Shown here: piece after piece, positions 53,608-63,201 of the stretch
Numbering within the stretch: the first letter of the stretch is position 1
How the letters are laid out: the number at the start of each line of letters is the position of its first letter
Assembly (NCBI RefSeq): GCF_020687545.1
Contig: NZ_JAJEQX010000010.1
Span: forward strand, 45,422-109,421
DNA length: 64,000 nucleotides
Direction of reading: 5' to 3'
Source of the DNA: Ruminococcus turbiniformis
Lineage (GTDB): Bacteria > Bacillota > Clostridia > Lachnospirales > Lachnospiraceae
Notes under the pieces: model-generated
The model's input: only the letters and a program-made list of their open reading frames with translations
Database searches by the model: none
What the model was told of the DNA's origin: nothing
Program-made: the position numbers and the translations under genes

Positions 53608-55464
53608 TCACTCCTGTTCCCCTTCTGCAAACTTCCACATATAATCACGCACAGTCTCAAAAGGCGCAGGGCCCACGCTCAGAACCGCCTCATGGAACTC
53701 CTTCTGTGAGAATGTCTCTTGTTTTTCCTCAATCCAGTCTTTTTTCAGTTCCAGGAACTCCACATATCCAATATAATACTTCAGATAATTTCCCGGCGAC
53801 CCGATAATCAGATCATAAATCCGCTCTACAACGGCTGCGTCTGTAATTCCATAGCTGCTGAAAAACGAGATCGTGTCCATCCGGCTCCATCCCTCGTAGT
53901 GAATCCCCATATCTGCAAGCGCATAAAGTCCGAGAATGACAGACGCATTTTTCTGTAGAATGGTCGCCTGCTGTTTCGGAAGCGGCGTCAGATAGTAGCT
54001 CCCCATCTCCGCATAGGTTGCCCATCCTTCCACATAGCCTCCAAAACTGAATATACTTCGGATCGGATCGGGATCCAGACTCTCAAAGTAGATCGTCTGA
54101 TAGAGATGTCCCGGATACCCTTCGTGCGCAAGTGTCGTAAAGAGCGTCAGATCATCCCCCATCTGTGACTGATTCAGATAGATCACGTTTTCTTCTGCAT
54201 TGTCAATCGCCGGTATCATATAGAAAGCCGGACTTAAGTGTTCCTCCATCTCCTCCGGAACATATTTCACTTCAAGAGCCGTATCCGGAGGTTCCGGGAA
54301 AGCCGCCTGAATCCCTTCCTCCAGGTAACTTAAAATCATCTCCGCCGACTCTCCTGGCACCGCTGCTGCTTCGACAGCTTCAGCCGCAGCATTGAGTGCC
54401 TCCGCTGCCGCCTCCCCTGTTCCTTTCTCTGTCTCTTCTTCAGTTTCAAGGTCTTCTCCCGGGGTAATTCCAAGTACCTGTTCCATCGTTTCCAGATCAT
54501 CCGTGATCTGCCGGCGGGTCAGATCTTCCATCTCCTCCACGGTCCGGTCAGATCCGGTCTGCCGCTTCACACTCAGCTCATAATATTCCTTTCCTTCTGG
54601 AAGATACATAAGCCCCTGCGTGTTCTGCCCGGTTCCTTTCAGCTCATTGACCGCTGCAATAAGCGCCTCGTACGCAGGAATAATATAATCCTTTACCATA
54701 AGCGCATTATCCTGAATATAGTCACTTTTTTCTTTCTCGCTCAATCCCTCTACTTCTATTACTCTGTCCGCAAATGTAGAATACAGATAGTTCCCATCTC
54801 CCATATCAAGAAATGCCTGACACTGTTCGATCACGGCATCTGCCGCGTCATCTGACATAAAAAGTCCTTCTGCTGACTTTTCACGCTCAAACACAATAAT
54901 GTCATCGAAGTATTCCCCCGTCTTCTTCAGCAGCGCCAGATAAGAATCAATATCATCTCTGTCATAAAACTGATATTCCGAAAGAACAACCGGAATCTGA
55001 GTCTGCACTCCGCTGACCAGCCCGAGCGGTTCTTCATACATAATATAATCTGCACTCCGCTCTGCCATCTTAAATTCAAAGCTCAGAATATCATATGTAA
55101 TCCGGTTTTCCGTATTCAGTTCCTCATAGGAAAATCCTTCAAGCGCCTGCCGCGTATTTTCGGCCGCCGCCCTGATGATATCCGGATCGGTTTCAAAATT
55201 TCCATACGTTGCCTCCGGCTCCTCAATCCCATAGTCTCCCGGCTCTTTCAGCGTATAGTGAAGAGTGATCGTATCAGCCGCCACTTCTCCGCTGAAAACT
55301 TCCCGTGTATATTTCTCAAATTTTTCATTCTCATCTTTTCCCCCGCTCCCGCATCCGGAAAGCGCAGCGCATATTACCAGATTGAAAACCAGCACAAGCA
55401 AACTTAAATGTTTCTTTTTAAATTTATCAAGTCTTTTCACGCGTTTCAAGTTTTCACTCTTCAT
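53608..55464 (-). CDS. DUF885-family metallopeptidase lipoprotein
   Basis: The 618-residue protein has a lipoprotein signal (hydrophobic segment about 19-37, lipobox LSGC). A long helical DUF885 domain follows, with the family's HEGYPGH metal-binding motif past the middle and the GYVEGWATYAE segment that supplies the further ligand Glu. An Ala/Glu-rich insert (about 340-375) interrupts the middle. It is expected to be an extracytoplasmic, membrane-anchored zinc peptidase; the substrate is unknown. The chosen start ATG 55464 has only a weak site. It precedes spmA with a 4-bp gap and is divergent from spmB. Confidence 0.88.
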   Translation of the reverse strand: MKSENLKRVKRLDKFKKKHLSLLVLVFNLVICAALSGCGSGGKDENEKFEKYTREVFSGEVAADTITLHYTLKEPGDYGIEEPEATYGNFETDPDIIRAAAENTRQALEGFSYEELNTENRITYDILSFEFKMAERSADYIMYEEPLGLVSGVQTQIPVVLSEYQFYDRDDIDSYLALLKKTGEYFDDIIVFEREKSAEGLFMSDDAADAVIEQCQAFLDMGDGNYLYSTFADRVIEVEGLSEKEKSDYIQDNALMVKDYIIPAYEALIAAVNELKGTGQNTQGLMYLPEGKEYYELSVKRQTGSDRTVEEMEDLTRRQITDDLETMEQVLGITPGEDLETEEETEKGTGEAAAEALNAAAEAVEAAAVPGESAEMILSYLEEGIQAAFPEPPDTALEVKYVPEEMEEHLSPAFYMIPAIDNAEENVIYLNQSQMGDDLTLFTTLAHEGYPGHLYQTIYFESLDPDPIRSIFSFGGYVEGWATYAEMGSYYLTPLPKQQATILQKNASVILGLYALADMGIHYEGWSRMDTISFFSSYGITDAAVVERIYDLIIGSPGNYLKYYIGYVEFLELKKDWIEEKQETFSQKEFHEAVLSVGPAPFETVRDYMWKFAEGEQE

Positions 55465-55581
55465 TAAAGTACCCGCTTTTTGCAATGGCTTTACTGTATC
55501 CTATGCCAGATACAATTGCGATATTCCAGCGCTCCTCTGCATATAAATTACAGATATCTGTCATTTGCGGAGACCACATAT

Positions 55582-56112
55582 ATGGATCTTTTCCTGTATC
55601 TTTCAGATTTTATTATCCCATTTCTTATACTCAGTATTATTGTTTACGGACTACTGTCACGCGTCAGTGTGTACGATGCATTTATCAAAGGGGCCCGGAG
55701 CGGTTTTCTGACTGTGATCCGAATTATGCCCACATTGATCGGGCTTATGGCCGCCGTGGGGATTCTGCGCGCCTCAGGATTTCTCGACGTTCTCTCATCC
55801 CTTTTGGGACAGTTTACCGAGCAGATCGGATTTCCCGGAGAACTGCTGCCTCTGTCTGTAGTAAAAATGTTTTCTTCCTCTGCCGCCACCGGACTGCTTC
55901 TCGATATTTACAGAGAGTTCGGCACTGACTCACGCCTCGGTCTCATTGCCTCGATCTCCATGTGCTGTACCGAAACTATTTTCTATACTATGAGCATTTA
56001 TTTCATGACTGCCGGCATCAGACACTCCCGCTATACGCTTCCCGGAGCACTGATAGCAACCGCTGCCGGCCTTGCAGCAAGCGTACTTCTGGCCGGCGCA
56101 GTCACTGTTTAA
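55582..56112 (+). CDS. spmB: Spore maturation protein B
   Basis: The 176-residue membrane protein matches SpmB: an N-terminal helix (YLSDFIIPFLILSIIVYGLL), the FIKGARSGFLTVIRIMPTLIGLMAAVGILRASG-type core and the CCTETIFYTMSIYF motif, with a final helix. It works with SpmA in spore-core dehydration. ATG 55582 follows GCGGAGA; the extension back to 55480 overlaps the divergent gene and is rejected. In most Firmicutes spmA and spmB are adjacent and co-oriented; here they are split by a DUF885 gene and on opposite strands. Confidence 0.9.
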   Translation: MDLFLYLSDFIIPFLILSIIVYGLLSRVSVYDAFIKGARSGFLTVIRIMPTLIGLMAAVGILRASGFLDVLSSLLGQFTEQIGFPGELLPLSVVKMFSSSAATGLLLDIYREFGTDSRLGLIASISMCCTETIFYTMSIYFMTAGIRHSRYTLPGALIATAAGLAASVLLAGAVTV

Positions 56113-56254
56113 CCCACCGAAGCCCTGAGACTGTATCGTCCGAATTCCGTTTGGGATTGTCTCATCTTCCGCTTTGTGATAAAATTGTAATATGCACAGA
56201 CAAAGAGCGTCGTTTTCTGCGCTCTGGAAGCAATAAATCTGGAGGTGCGTCCTT

Positions 56255-56908
56255 ATGGCCAGCCTGACATTTGAACATCTGACAAAGACCTATCCCAACG
56301 GATTTATTTCCGTTAACGACGTCAGCCTTCATATTGATGACGGAGAGTTTGTTATCTTCCACGGCCCCAGCGGCTGCGGAAAGTCAACGATCCTCCGCAT
56401 GATCGGAGGCCTGGAGGATATCACTTCGGGCAGTATCTACCTCGGAACAGATCTGCTCAACGATATTCTTCCCCGGGACAGACGTCTCGCAATGGCGTTT
56501 CAGAATTATACACTGTACCGGCATTTCAACGCGTATGATAATATGGCACTCGGCCTCCGGCTCCGGGATCTCCCCAGAACCGTAATTGACAGCCGCGTAA
56601 AAGAAGCCGCTGCTTTCCTCGGAATATCGGAAATACTGGACCGGAAGATCCGCGCTCTCTCTGAAGCGGACAAGCAGCGTGTCGCGCTCGGACGCGCCAT
56701 TGTATGCCACCCAAAGGTGCTTCTTGTAGATGAAGATTTCGCCCGTCAGAACGATGACCGCCGCAGCGAAATGCTCCGGGATATCCTTGCAATCAACAAA
56801 AAATACGGCACAACCACATTGTATGTTACAAACAATTATGAGGAAGCCGTATCCCTGAAAAAGAAAATCGTATTCATGAAAGAGGGAAAAATAACAGACA
56901 TCGGTTAA
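56255..56908 (+). CDS. Orphan ABC ATPase with degenerate signature motifs
   Basis: The 217-residue protein resembles the nucleotide-binding half of MalK/UgpC-type sugar importers but lacks the C-terminal TOBE domain. Walker A GPSGCGKST and Q-loop AFQNYTLY are normal. The signature is ALSEADKQR instead of LSGGQRQR, Walker B reads VLLVDEDFARQND instead of LLDEPLSNLD, and the switch His is replaced (VTNNYEEA instead of VTHDQ). It has no permease or binding-protein gene nearby. It may be a regulatory or non-transport ATPase, or a decaying one. The frame is intact with a good GGAGG site. Confidence 0.85.
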   Translation: MASLTFEHLTKTYPNGFISVNDVSLHIDDGEFVIFHGPSGCGKSTILRMIGGLEDITSGSIYLGTDLLNDILPRDRRLAMAFQNYTLYRHFNAYDNMALGLRLRDLPRTVIDSRVKEAAAFLGISEILDRKIRALSEADKQRVALGRAIVCHPKVLLVDEDFARQNDDRRSEMLRDILAINKKYGTTTLYVTNNYEEAVSLKKKIVFMKEGKITDIG

Positions 56909-56956
56909 ATTCCGGTGTCTGTTTTGTATATAGCGCTTTAGGTCCGCGTTCTTTGT

Positions 56957-57826
56957 TTACTGTTCTTTCTTCTGTTCTGAATATTTCTTCTGTTCCAGAT
57001 AATTATAGATCTCGTTCTTTCTGAGTCCCCGGTCTTTTGCAGCGCTCTTCATCGCCTCTTTTCTGCTCAGCCCCTGATTCAGATAGTATTCCACATGCTC
57101 TTCAATGCTCATCGCTTCCCATTTTTCCTGCTCCTCGCGCACAATCTGTCTCCTGTCCAGCCCGGCGATTACGATAACGCACTCCCCTTTCGGCGGATTT
57201 TCGGAATAATGACGCACTGCTTCCGAAAGCGCAGCGCGGTATACAGACTCATGACGCTTTGTGAGCTCCCTGCACACGCTCACCTGTCTCTCGCCGAGGC
57301 TGTCCAGAAGAAGCGTCAGTGTCTTTGCCAGACGGTGAGGCGCCTCGTAAAGTACAATGGTTCTCTCCTCCTTCTTCAGGGCATCAAGCACTGCTTCCCG
57401 CTCTTTTTTTTCTGACGGCAGGAACGCCTCAAAGGCAAATCTTCTCGTCGGCAGCCCGGATATGGTGAGTGCTGTAATACATGCCGCCGCACCCGGAACT
57501 GCTGTCACCGCAATCCCCTCCTCATGGCACATACGGACCAGCTCCTCGCCGGGGTCTGATATTCCCGGTGTTCCGGCGTCTGTGATCAGGGCAATATTTT
57601 TCCCTTCCTTCAGCTTCTCCACCAGCTTTTTTCCTTTTTCATATTTATTGTACTCGTGATAGCTTGTCATAGGGGTATGGATGTCAAAATGGTTCAGAAG
57701 CTTCACGCTGTTTCGCGTATCCTCCGCGGCAATCAGATCTGCTTCCCTCAGAGTCCGCACCGCCCGGAAAGTCATATCCTCCAGATTTCCTATCGGTGTA
57801 GCGCACAGATACAACGTTCCTTCCAT
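56957..57826 (-). CDS. rsmI: 16S rRNA 2'-O-ribose C1402 methyltransferase
   Basis: The 289-residue SAM-dependent enzyme methylates the 2'-OH of 16S rRNA C1402. It has the tetrapyrrole-methylase fold with the RsmI N-terminus LYLCATPIGNLEDMTFRAV, AEDTRNSVKLLNHF, ITDAGTPGISDPG and VPGAAACITALTISGL motifs. The C-terminal extension of about 60 residues contains the SRKEAMKSAAKDRGLRKNEIY helix typical of Firmicutes. It is the last gene of the holB cluster, 107 bp after trmN6. Confidence 0.95.
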   Translation of the reverse strand: MEGTLYLCATPIGNLEDMTFRAVRTLREADLIAAEDTRNSVKLLNHFDIHTPMTSYHEYNKYEKGKKLVEKLKEGKNIALITDAGTPGISDPGEELVRMCHEEGIAVTAVPGAAACITALTISGLPTRRFAFEAFLPSEKKEREAVLDALKKEERTIVLYEAPHRLAKTLTLLLDSLGERQVSVCRELTKRHESVYRAALSEAVRHYSENPPKGECVIVIAGLDRRQIVREEQEKWEAMSIEEHVEYYLNQGLSRKEAMKSAAKDRGLRKNEIYNYLEQKKYSEQKKEQ

Positions 57827-57933
57827 ATCAGTTCTCCTTTCCTGATTCTCTCCCGTCGTTTCAAAGCCTCTCCCTGTTTTTCTCAGCTGTTATTCCGGCA
57901 CCTTCAGACCGGGTGTTCTTTCGTCTCCGCGGA

Positions 57934-58662
57934 TCAGCAGAGTCTTCTGCCGTCGCTGTCATAGATAATGATGGGCGGCTCAACTGTCACTCTCGGCTTT
58001 GCACCACGCACCCCCTCAATCAGCACAAGGACAGGTTCTTTGTCAATGTACGGATGGATAAACTGTACCCGCTTGGGCTCTATTTTATAATGGTTCATCT
58101 TCATCAGGATCTCCGTCAGCCTGAACGGTCTGTGAACCATGTAAAACCGTCCTTTGTCCTGCAAAAGCCGCATACTTTCCCTCAGGATATCATCCAGAGA
58201 ACAGAGCACCTCATGCCGTGCAACGGCTTTTGCCCCGTCCGGATTCTGCAGGCCGTGCTCTGCCAGCATATACGGCGGGTTTGTCGTTATCACGTCAAAA
58301 AAAGACGGCCTGAAAAGATCCGCCGCCTCTCTGATATCACCTGTCACAATCTCGATCCGGTCTTCCAGGTGATTATATTTCACACTGCGCCTTGCCATCT
58401 CTGCTGTCTCCGGCTGTATCTCCAGACCCGTAAATTTCCGTCCTTTTGTCTTCGCGGAGAGCAGGATCGGGATAATCCCGTTCCCTGTTCCCATATCAAG
58501 CACCGTCTCTCCCGGTTTTACCTTTGCAAAATCCGAAAGGAACACCGCATCAACCCCAAAGCAGAATCCCGCCGGGTTCTGGATCAGCTCAAGTCCTCCG
58601 ATCTGCAGGTCGTCCAGCCTTTCTCCCGGCCTTATCAGATCTTCCCTCTTCTCATTTGTCAT
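57934..58662 (-). CDS. trmN6: tRNA1(Val) A37 N6-methyltransferase-like protein
   Basis: The 242-residue class I methyltransferase has the SAM motif VLDMGTGNGIIPILL, the acidic LEIQPE and the catalytic TTNPPYM motif of N6-adenine methyltransferases. It matches the YabB/TrmN6 family, which methylates adenine in tRNA or a similar base. It overlaps ricT by 11 bp and so is translated with it. The position between ricT and rsmI is the standard Firmicutes order. Confidence 0.92.
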   Translation of the reverse strand: MTNEKREDLIRPGERLDDLQIGGLELIQNPAGFCFGVDAVFLSDFAKVKPGETVLDMGTGNGIIPILLSAKTKGRKFTGLEIQPETAEMARRSVKYNHLEDRIEIVTGDIREAADLFRPSFFDVITTNPPYMLAEHGLQNPDGAKAVARHEVLCSLDDILRESMRLLQDKGRFYMVHRPFRLTEILMKMNHYKIEPKRVQFIHPYIDKEPVLVLIEGVRGAKPRVTVEPPIIIYDSDGRRLC

Positions 58663-59557
58663 CTAACTTAGACGCTCCTTCTTCCTTTTCAAGCGCTGCA
58701 AGTTTCTTCATCTCTTCTTTCGAGATTTTCTTTTTCTTCCTGCGTGGTTTGAATTTCAGCTCATCCGCCTGGTATTCCCTTATTTCCTTTTCATCGTTCT
58801 CCAGGTTCACAACAACCTTCACCCGTTTGCGAAGCACGCTCAGCGAATTAACAACTCCGGTGAGCCCGTCTTTTGTCGTGACGGTATCGCCCACAGACGG
58901 AAGCTGGCTGTTGAGCAGCTCATACGTCTCTTCCTCGTTTGTCAGGCAGCACATCAGTCTCCCGCACACGCCGGAGATCTTCGTCGGATTCAGAGACAGA
59001 TTCTGCTCTTTTGCCATCTTGATGGACACCGCTGAAAATTCCGTCAGATACGTGCTGCAGCAGAGCGGCCGCCCGCAGATTCCGATTCCCCCGCGGATCT
59101 TCGTCTCATCCCGCACGCCGATCTGACGCAGCTCAATCCTCGTGCGGAACACTGCCGCAAGATCTTTTACAAGTTCTCTGAAATCAATTCTGCCGTCCGC
59201 CGTAAAGTAGAAGAGGATCTTGTTTCCGTCAAATGTATACTCCACATCGATCAGCTTCATCTCCAGTCCGTGTTTATGGATCTTGTCAAGACAGATCTTA
59301 AACGCATCCTTCTCTTTCTGCCGGTTCTTTTCCACCGTCCGCCGATCCTGCTCTGTCGCAACGCGGATCACCGGTTTGAGAGGCTGTACAACCTCCTCGT
59401 TCTTTACCTCCTTTGGTCCGCTTACAACGCGCCCGAATTCTACACCGCGCGCAGTCTCGACGATCACATTGTCACCCTGTTTTATGTCAAATTTCCCCGG
59501 GGCAAAGAAATAGATCTTCCCGGCCGTCCGGAATCTGACTCCTATTACTTTTGTCAT
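58652..59557 (-). CDS. ricT: RicT/YaaT (PSP1-domain) regulator of RNA processing
   Basis: The 301-residue PSP1 protein has a conserved cysteine set in GICGRPLCCSTYL and GVCGRLMCCL, which in B. subtilis RicT helps bind iron-sulfur clusters in a complex with RicA and RicF. That complex affects RNase Y activity, sporulation and competence. A basic C-terminal tail (RRKKKKIS) follows. It is 5 bp downstream of holB and overlaps the methyltransferase gene, in the classical cluster order. Confidence 0.95.
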   Translation of the reverse strand: MTKVIGVRFRTAGKIYFFAPGKFDIKQGDNVIVETARGVEFGRVVSGPKEVKNEEVVQPLKPVIRVATEQDRRTVEKNRQKEKDAFKICLDKIHKHGLEMKLIDVEYTFDGNKILFYFTADGRIDFRELVKDLAAVFRTRIELRQIGVRDETKIRGGIGICGRPLCCSTYLTEFSAVSIKMAKEQNLSLNPTKISGVCGRLMCCLTNEEETYELLNSQLPSVGDTVTTKDGLTGVVNSLSVLRKRVKVVVNLENDEKEIREYQADELKFKPRRKKKKISKEEMKKLAALEKEEGASKLDDK

Positions 59558-59562
59558 GTCTG

Positions 59563-60558
59563 TCAGTTCTCCTTTATTGTCAGCAGAAGCAGTTCCATTG
59601 TCAGCTCAAAATTCACATTGGCCTTCATCCTCGCTTTTGCCTTCTCCAGCGCATCCAGTATATTCTCGATTCCCTCATAGGAACTCTTGCTGGCGCGCTC
59701 TTTGATATATCTCATCTGATCGGAAAACACAACTCTGTCTACGCTCTTTGTCGCCTTATAGATAAGGACATCCCTGTACCAGATCGCAATGATATCGAGA
59801 TAATCATTGATCTCCATCTTATAGCTCATACATCTCTTCACCGCGTCCATAAGCTCAGACACCGTCATGCTGTCAATATTTCTTAAAAGATGTACCGCTT
59901 CTTCCTTGATCTCATTAAAATACTCGGAGTTCGCCAGCATAATGGCCTTTCCCATATTCCCCTGGGCAAAAGCCACGCACACGTCCGCCTTGTAATCCGG
60001 TATCTCCATATGCTCCATGAGATACTTTTTCACAAGCTGATCCTTGATATTGCGAAGCTTCATCATAACGCATCTGGAACGGATCGTCGGAAGCAGCACT
60101 TCCGCATTCTCCGTCAGCAGCATAATTACTGCATACTCCGGAGGCTCCTCGATCGTCTTGAGGATCGCATTCTGCGCCTGAACACTCATCATATCCGCAT
60201 CCGCTATAATATAAATCTTGTATCTGCTGCTGTAAGGACGTATCACAATATCGTCGTTAACCTGCACTCTGATGTCATCCACACTGATCGTGTTCGGCTT
60301 CTCGTGAGTCACCCGGATAATATCCGGCTGATTCCCGCTCATCGCCTGTCTGCAGGACTGGCATTTTCCGCATGCCTCGCCGTCGCTGTCCCTGTTCTGG
60401 CACTGAAGACTCATAGCAAACAGGTTAGCGAGCATTTTTTTGCCTGATCCCTTCTCACCGTTCAGAATGTATGCGTGAGATACCGCATCCGCTGACACGG
60501 CGTTCTGGATATACTTGATTATATTTTTGTGTCCTACCACATCTTTAAAACCATTCAT
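59563..60558 (-). CDS. holB: DNA polymerase III delta-prime subunit
   Basis: The 331-residue clamp-loader subunit has an AAA+ fold with modified P-loop GEKGSGKKM, a zinc module (C-GEACGKCQSC region, about 57-70), Walker B-like IIADADMM and the sensor segment PTIRSRC (SRC motif). The start is ATG 60558 (MNGFKDVVGH), with AGGTGAG upstream. It lies 170 bp after the gmk gene, and ricT follows within 5 bp. Confidence 0.93.
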   Translation of the reverse strand: MNGFKDVVGHKNIIKYIQNAVSADAVSHAYILNGEKGSGKKMLANLFAMSLQCQNRDSDGEACGKCQSCRQAMSGNQPDIIRVTHEKPNTISVDDIRVQVNDDIVIRPYSSRYKIYIIADADMMSVQAQNAILKTIEEPPEYAVIMLLTENAEVLLPTIRSRCVMMKLRNIKDQLVKKYLMEHMEIPDYKADVCVAFAQGNMGKAIMLANSEYFNEIKEEAVHLLRNIDSMTVSELMDAVKRCMSYKMEINDYLDIIAIWYRDVLIYKATKSVDRVVFSDQMRYIKERASKSSYEGIENILDALEKAKARMKANVNFELTMELLLLTIKEN

Positions 60559-60728
60559 TTCTCTCACCTGCCGCTGTTATTTCCTCTCTTCTTCTTTTGT
60601 GCGTTTCCGATCTGCACAGCATTCTGTACCAATCTGTACGTTTCTATTGTACTACAACTTTTGTCCGAGGTGGAAACTTTTTTCATTAATATCGCCTGTA
60701 TCAGCCCTGTCATCCGTCCGCCGGAGCC

Positions 60729-61307
60729 TTATAATCCCATATACCTCTCGATTTCATTCAGGCATGTTTCAAGGTCTGTATTCTGAAACCGTACATCGAT
60801 TCCCGCTTTCTCCAGGTGTTCTTCAGAAAAGTCCTCCGTATCCGCAAGAAAACGTCTGCACATCTCTGCATACTGAGGTTCTTTCTGCTGCTGTTCTCTC
60901 TTCAGCGCACGCTCCAGCCGGAGTCCATCCTCCACTTCAATGTAGATCGGAGAAATATGCTCCGCACCGAAATACTCTTTTAGCGCCCTGTAGGAGACAA
61001 GTGTGCCGATCACAAGATAGTCATGTCTGCGCAGGTCGATCTGTCCGTCATCGGCTGTGAAATACGTCCACACGCCGCACTTTGTATCATAAGACCTCGC
61101 TTCTATAACCATTCCGGCATCCTCCATCTCTTTCAGGCGTGCCCTGTCTACGAAAAAATACTCTCTCCCGTCCTTTTCTCCTTCTCGGACCGGCCTCGTC
61201 GTATACGGAACAACCGTGCGAAGCTCCGGATGTCTTTCTGAAAGCAGTCTGTACACCGTATCTTTCCCTGAACTGCTCTTACCCATCACATAATAGATTT
61301 TACCCAT
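60729..61307 (-). CDS. gmk: Guanylate kinase-like protein
   Basis: The 192-residue protein has the P-loop GKSSSGKD, the GMP-binding TTRPVREGEKDGREYFFV motif and a C-terminal lid and helix region. Guanylate kinase converts GMP to GDP. The P-loop (SSSGKD) differs from the GPSGVGK of housekeeping Gmk, so this may be the second, divergent copy that sits in this cluster in Clostridia. It overlaps the decarboxylase gene end by 8 bp. ATG 61307 follows GAGGTG. Confidence 0.85.
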   Translation of the reverse strand: MGKIYYVMGKSSSGKDTVYRLLSERHPELRTVVPYTTRPVREGEKDGREYFFVDRARLKEMEDAGMVIEARSYDTKCGVWTYFTADDGQIDLRRHDYLVIGTLVSYRALKEYFGAEHISPIYIEVEDGLRLERALKREQQQKEPQYAEMCRRFLADTEDFSEEHLEKAGIDVRFQNTDLETCLNEIERYMGL

Positions 61308-62778
61308 TCTTTTGCACCTCAATCCATCCTTTCCGGCCTGTTCCTTCTATCTCAAATCCGGACCGCTCATATTCTGCGATCTGCCCTGTCACCTCTTCAG
61401 AGACCCGTTCTCCCGGAACGATCAAAGGGATGCCCGGCGGGTATACATAAGCATATTCGAGAGCAATCCTTCCCCCGCATTCTTGCAGCGGCACACACAT
61501 CGTCTCCTGCTTCTTTCTGTATACCAGCCTTTCAGCCTCCACAGGAGTGTAAATCATCTCATTTCCAGCGAATCCCTCTGTCTTTTCTGAATTTGGACTT
61601 GCATTTTCCCCGTCATTCATTCCATTTTTTGCAAGTTTTCCGTCAATCTCAAAAAGAGCATTTTCCAGACGCCGCATGGCAGATTCCGTGTCAGCCGGGG
61701 ATGTCATGGCGATTATGTAAGAAAGCGATGCCATCTCCATCTGCAGTAAATATTTTTCATTTAATTCCTGATATAATTGTTTTCCTGTATAGTTTTTTGT
61801 TTCTCTTCTGTCTTTCTCATACTCATCTCTTTCATACAGTCCCGCACACGACACAAGTATCTTGGATCGGTCATACATGGCTGTCTCAAGCAGTCTTAAA
61901 TGACTCATCCCACTCAGCGCCTGCCTTGTATGATCCAGCACAGATACATACCGTTCAAATATCTCTGGTCCTCTGCCGTCAAGTGTACGCACGCATTCGT
62001 CAAGAGATGCCATCAGCACATATGAGGGACTGCTTGACTGCAGTATATGCAGATACCGCCGTACCCGTCCCCTGTCAGCAAGATCTCCGTTTATATGCAG
62101 GAGAGCTGTCTGCGTCAGTGAGGGGAGCGTCTTATGCAGACTGTGTATGACAATATCTGCGCCAAGCGCATTTCCGTTTAAGGGAAAATACGGATGAAAG
62201 CCGAAGTGCGCTCCGTGTGCCTCGTCCAGAATCAGAGGAATGCCTCTCTCATGCGCAGTCTCTGCAATACAGCTGATATCGGACACAACGCCGTCATATG
62301 TGGGCGATGTAATCACCACCGCTCTGATGTCCGGATTTTCGCCTAACGCCTTTGCTACATCCTCCGGAGAGATCGGTCCGTTCATCCCTGTGTCTTCGCA
62401 GCGCGCAGGGTATATGTAGACCGGCTCCAGCTCATTTAAACACACTGCATTATAAACAGATTTATGACAGTTTCGCGCCATCAGAATCCTGTCGCCGCGC
62501 TGTGTGCTGCCCAGAACCGCGCTCAGCAGCCCTACAGTGCTGCCGTTTACGAGATAATGTGTTTCCTCCGCCCCGAACAGCCTGGCCGCTCTCTCCTGCG
62601 CCTCCTTCAGAATCCCTTCTGCGTGATGCAGATCGTCAAATCCGGGGATCTCTGTGATGTCGATTTTATATGGCAGTTCCGCACCTGTGAGGGCAGGATT
62701 CCGCTTATGGCCGGGCATATGGAATCCGTAGTACCCGGACTCAGAATATTTTTTCAGTTTATCATATAAATATTTCAT
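61300..62778 (-). CDS. Orn/Lys/Arg decarboxylase family enzyme
   Basis: The 492-residue fold-type I PLP enzyme has the PLP lysine K216 in VIHSLHKTLPSLTQTA, DEAHGAHFG and the N-terminal YYGFHMPGHKRN motif. The C-terminal domain ends with the PPGIPLIVPGE signature. It belongs to the YaaO/SpeA-type group of short basic amino acid decarboxylases that make polyamines such as agmatine or cadaverine. Like yaaO in B. subtilis it precedes a nucleotide kinase and holB. The start at 62778 gives the family N-terminus, though the ribosome site is weak. Confidence 0.9.
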   Translation of the reverse strand: MKYLYDKLKKYSESGYYGFHMPGHKRNPALTGAELPYKIDITEIPGFDDLHHAEGILKEAQERAARLFGAEETHYLVNGSTVGLLSAVLGSTQRGDRILMARNCHKSVYNAVCLNELEPVYIYPARCEDTGMNGPISPEDVAKALGENPDIRAVVITSPTYDGVVSDISCIAETAHERGIPLILDEAHGAHFGFHPYFPLNGNALGADIVIHSLHKTLPSLTQTALLHINGDLADRGRVRRYLHILQSSSPSYVLMASLDECVRTLDGRGPEIFERYVSVLDHTRQALSGMSHLRLLETAMYDRSKILVSCAGLYERDEYEKDRRETKNYTGKQLYQELNEKYLLQMEMASLSYIIAMTSPADTESAMRRLENALFEIDGKLAKNGMNDGENASPNSEKTEGFAGNEMIYTPVEAERLVYRKKQETMCVPLQECGGRIALEYAYVYPPGIPLIVPGERVSEEVTGQIAEYERSGFEIEGTGRKGWIEVQKNG

Positions 62779-62891
62779 TTATAATTTTTAACTCCATTTT
62801 TATATAAACAACACATAGTTCTCACAATTTCGGGTTATATTATACTCAAATAAAGCAGAAATGCTTTTATATATATATTTCCTCTTTTCTC

Positions 62892-62924
62892 AGCCGGACT
62901 TTTGTATTCCGGCTTTTTATTTTT
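62892..62924 (+). other. Terminator-like hairpin facing away from both neighbours
   Basis: AGCCGGA and TCCGGCT form a 7-bp stem followed on the plus strand by TTTTTATTTTT. No plus-strand gene ends here, so it would terminate antisense transcription into the tRNA region, or is incidental. Confidence 0.5.
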
Positions 62925-62950
62925 CACTTTCTGCCTATTTCTGACTATAG

Positions 62951-62980
62951 CAAAATATCCGAGGAAAAATTTCCCCGGAT
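62951..62980 (-). terminator. Terminator of the rRNA-tRNA operon
   Basis: On the minus strand ATCCGGGG and CCTCGGAT (one G-T pair) form a stem followed by ATTTTGC, 12 bp after tRNA-Lys. Confidence 0.75.
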
Positions 62981-62991
62981 GACTGCAAAAG

Positions 62992-63064
62992 TGAGCGTGC
63001 GGGGATTCGAACCCCGGACAACTTGATTAAAAGTCAAGTGCTCTACCACCTGAGCTACACGCCC
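62992..63064 (-). tRNA. tRNA-Lys (TTT)
   Basis: The acceptor is GGGCGTG/CACGCTC with one G-U pair. The anticodon loop CTTTTAA gives TTT. The T loop is TTCGAAT, the discriminator A, and no CCA is encoded. It is the last gene of the cluster. Confidence 0.95.
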
Positions 63065-63104
63065 CTATTATTATAAATTCTTACCAGCTTTAACCATAAA
63101 ATAA

Positions 63105-63177
<73 letters not shown>

Positions 63178-63201
63178 ATTTAACACACATAAGTGTGTGA
63201 G

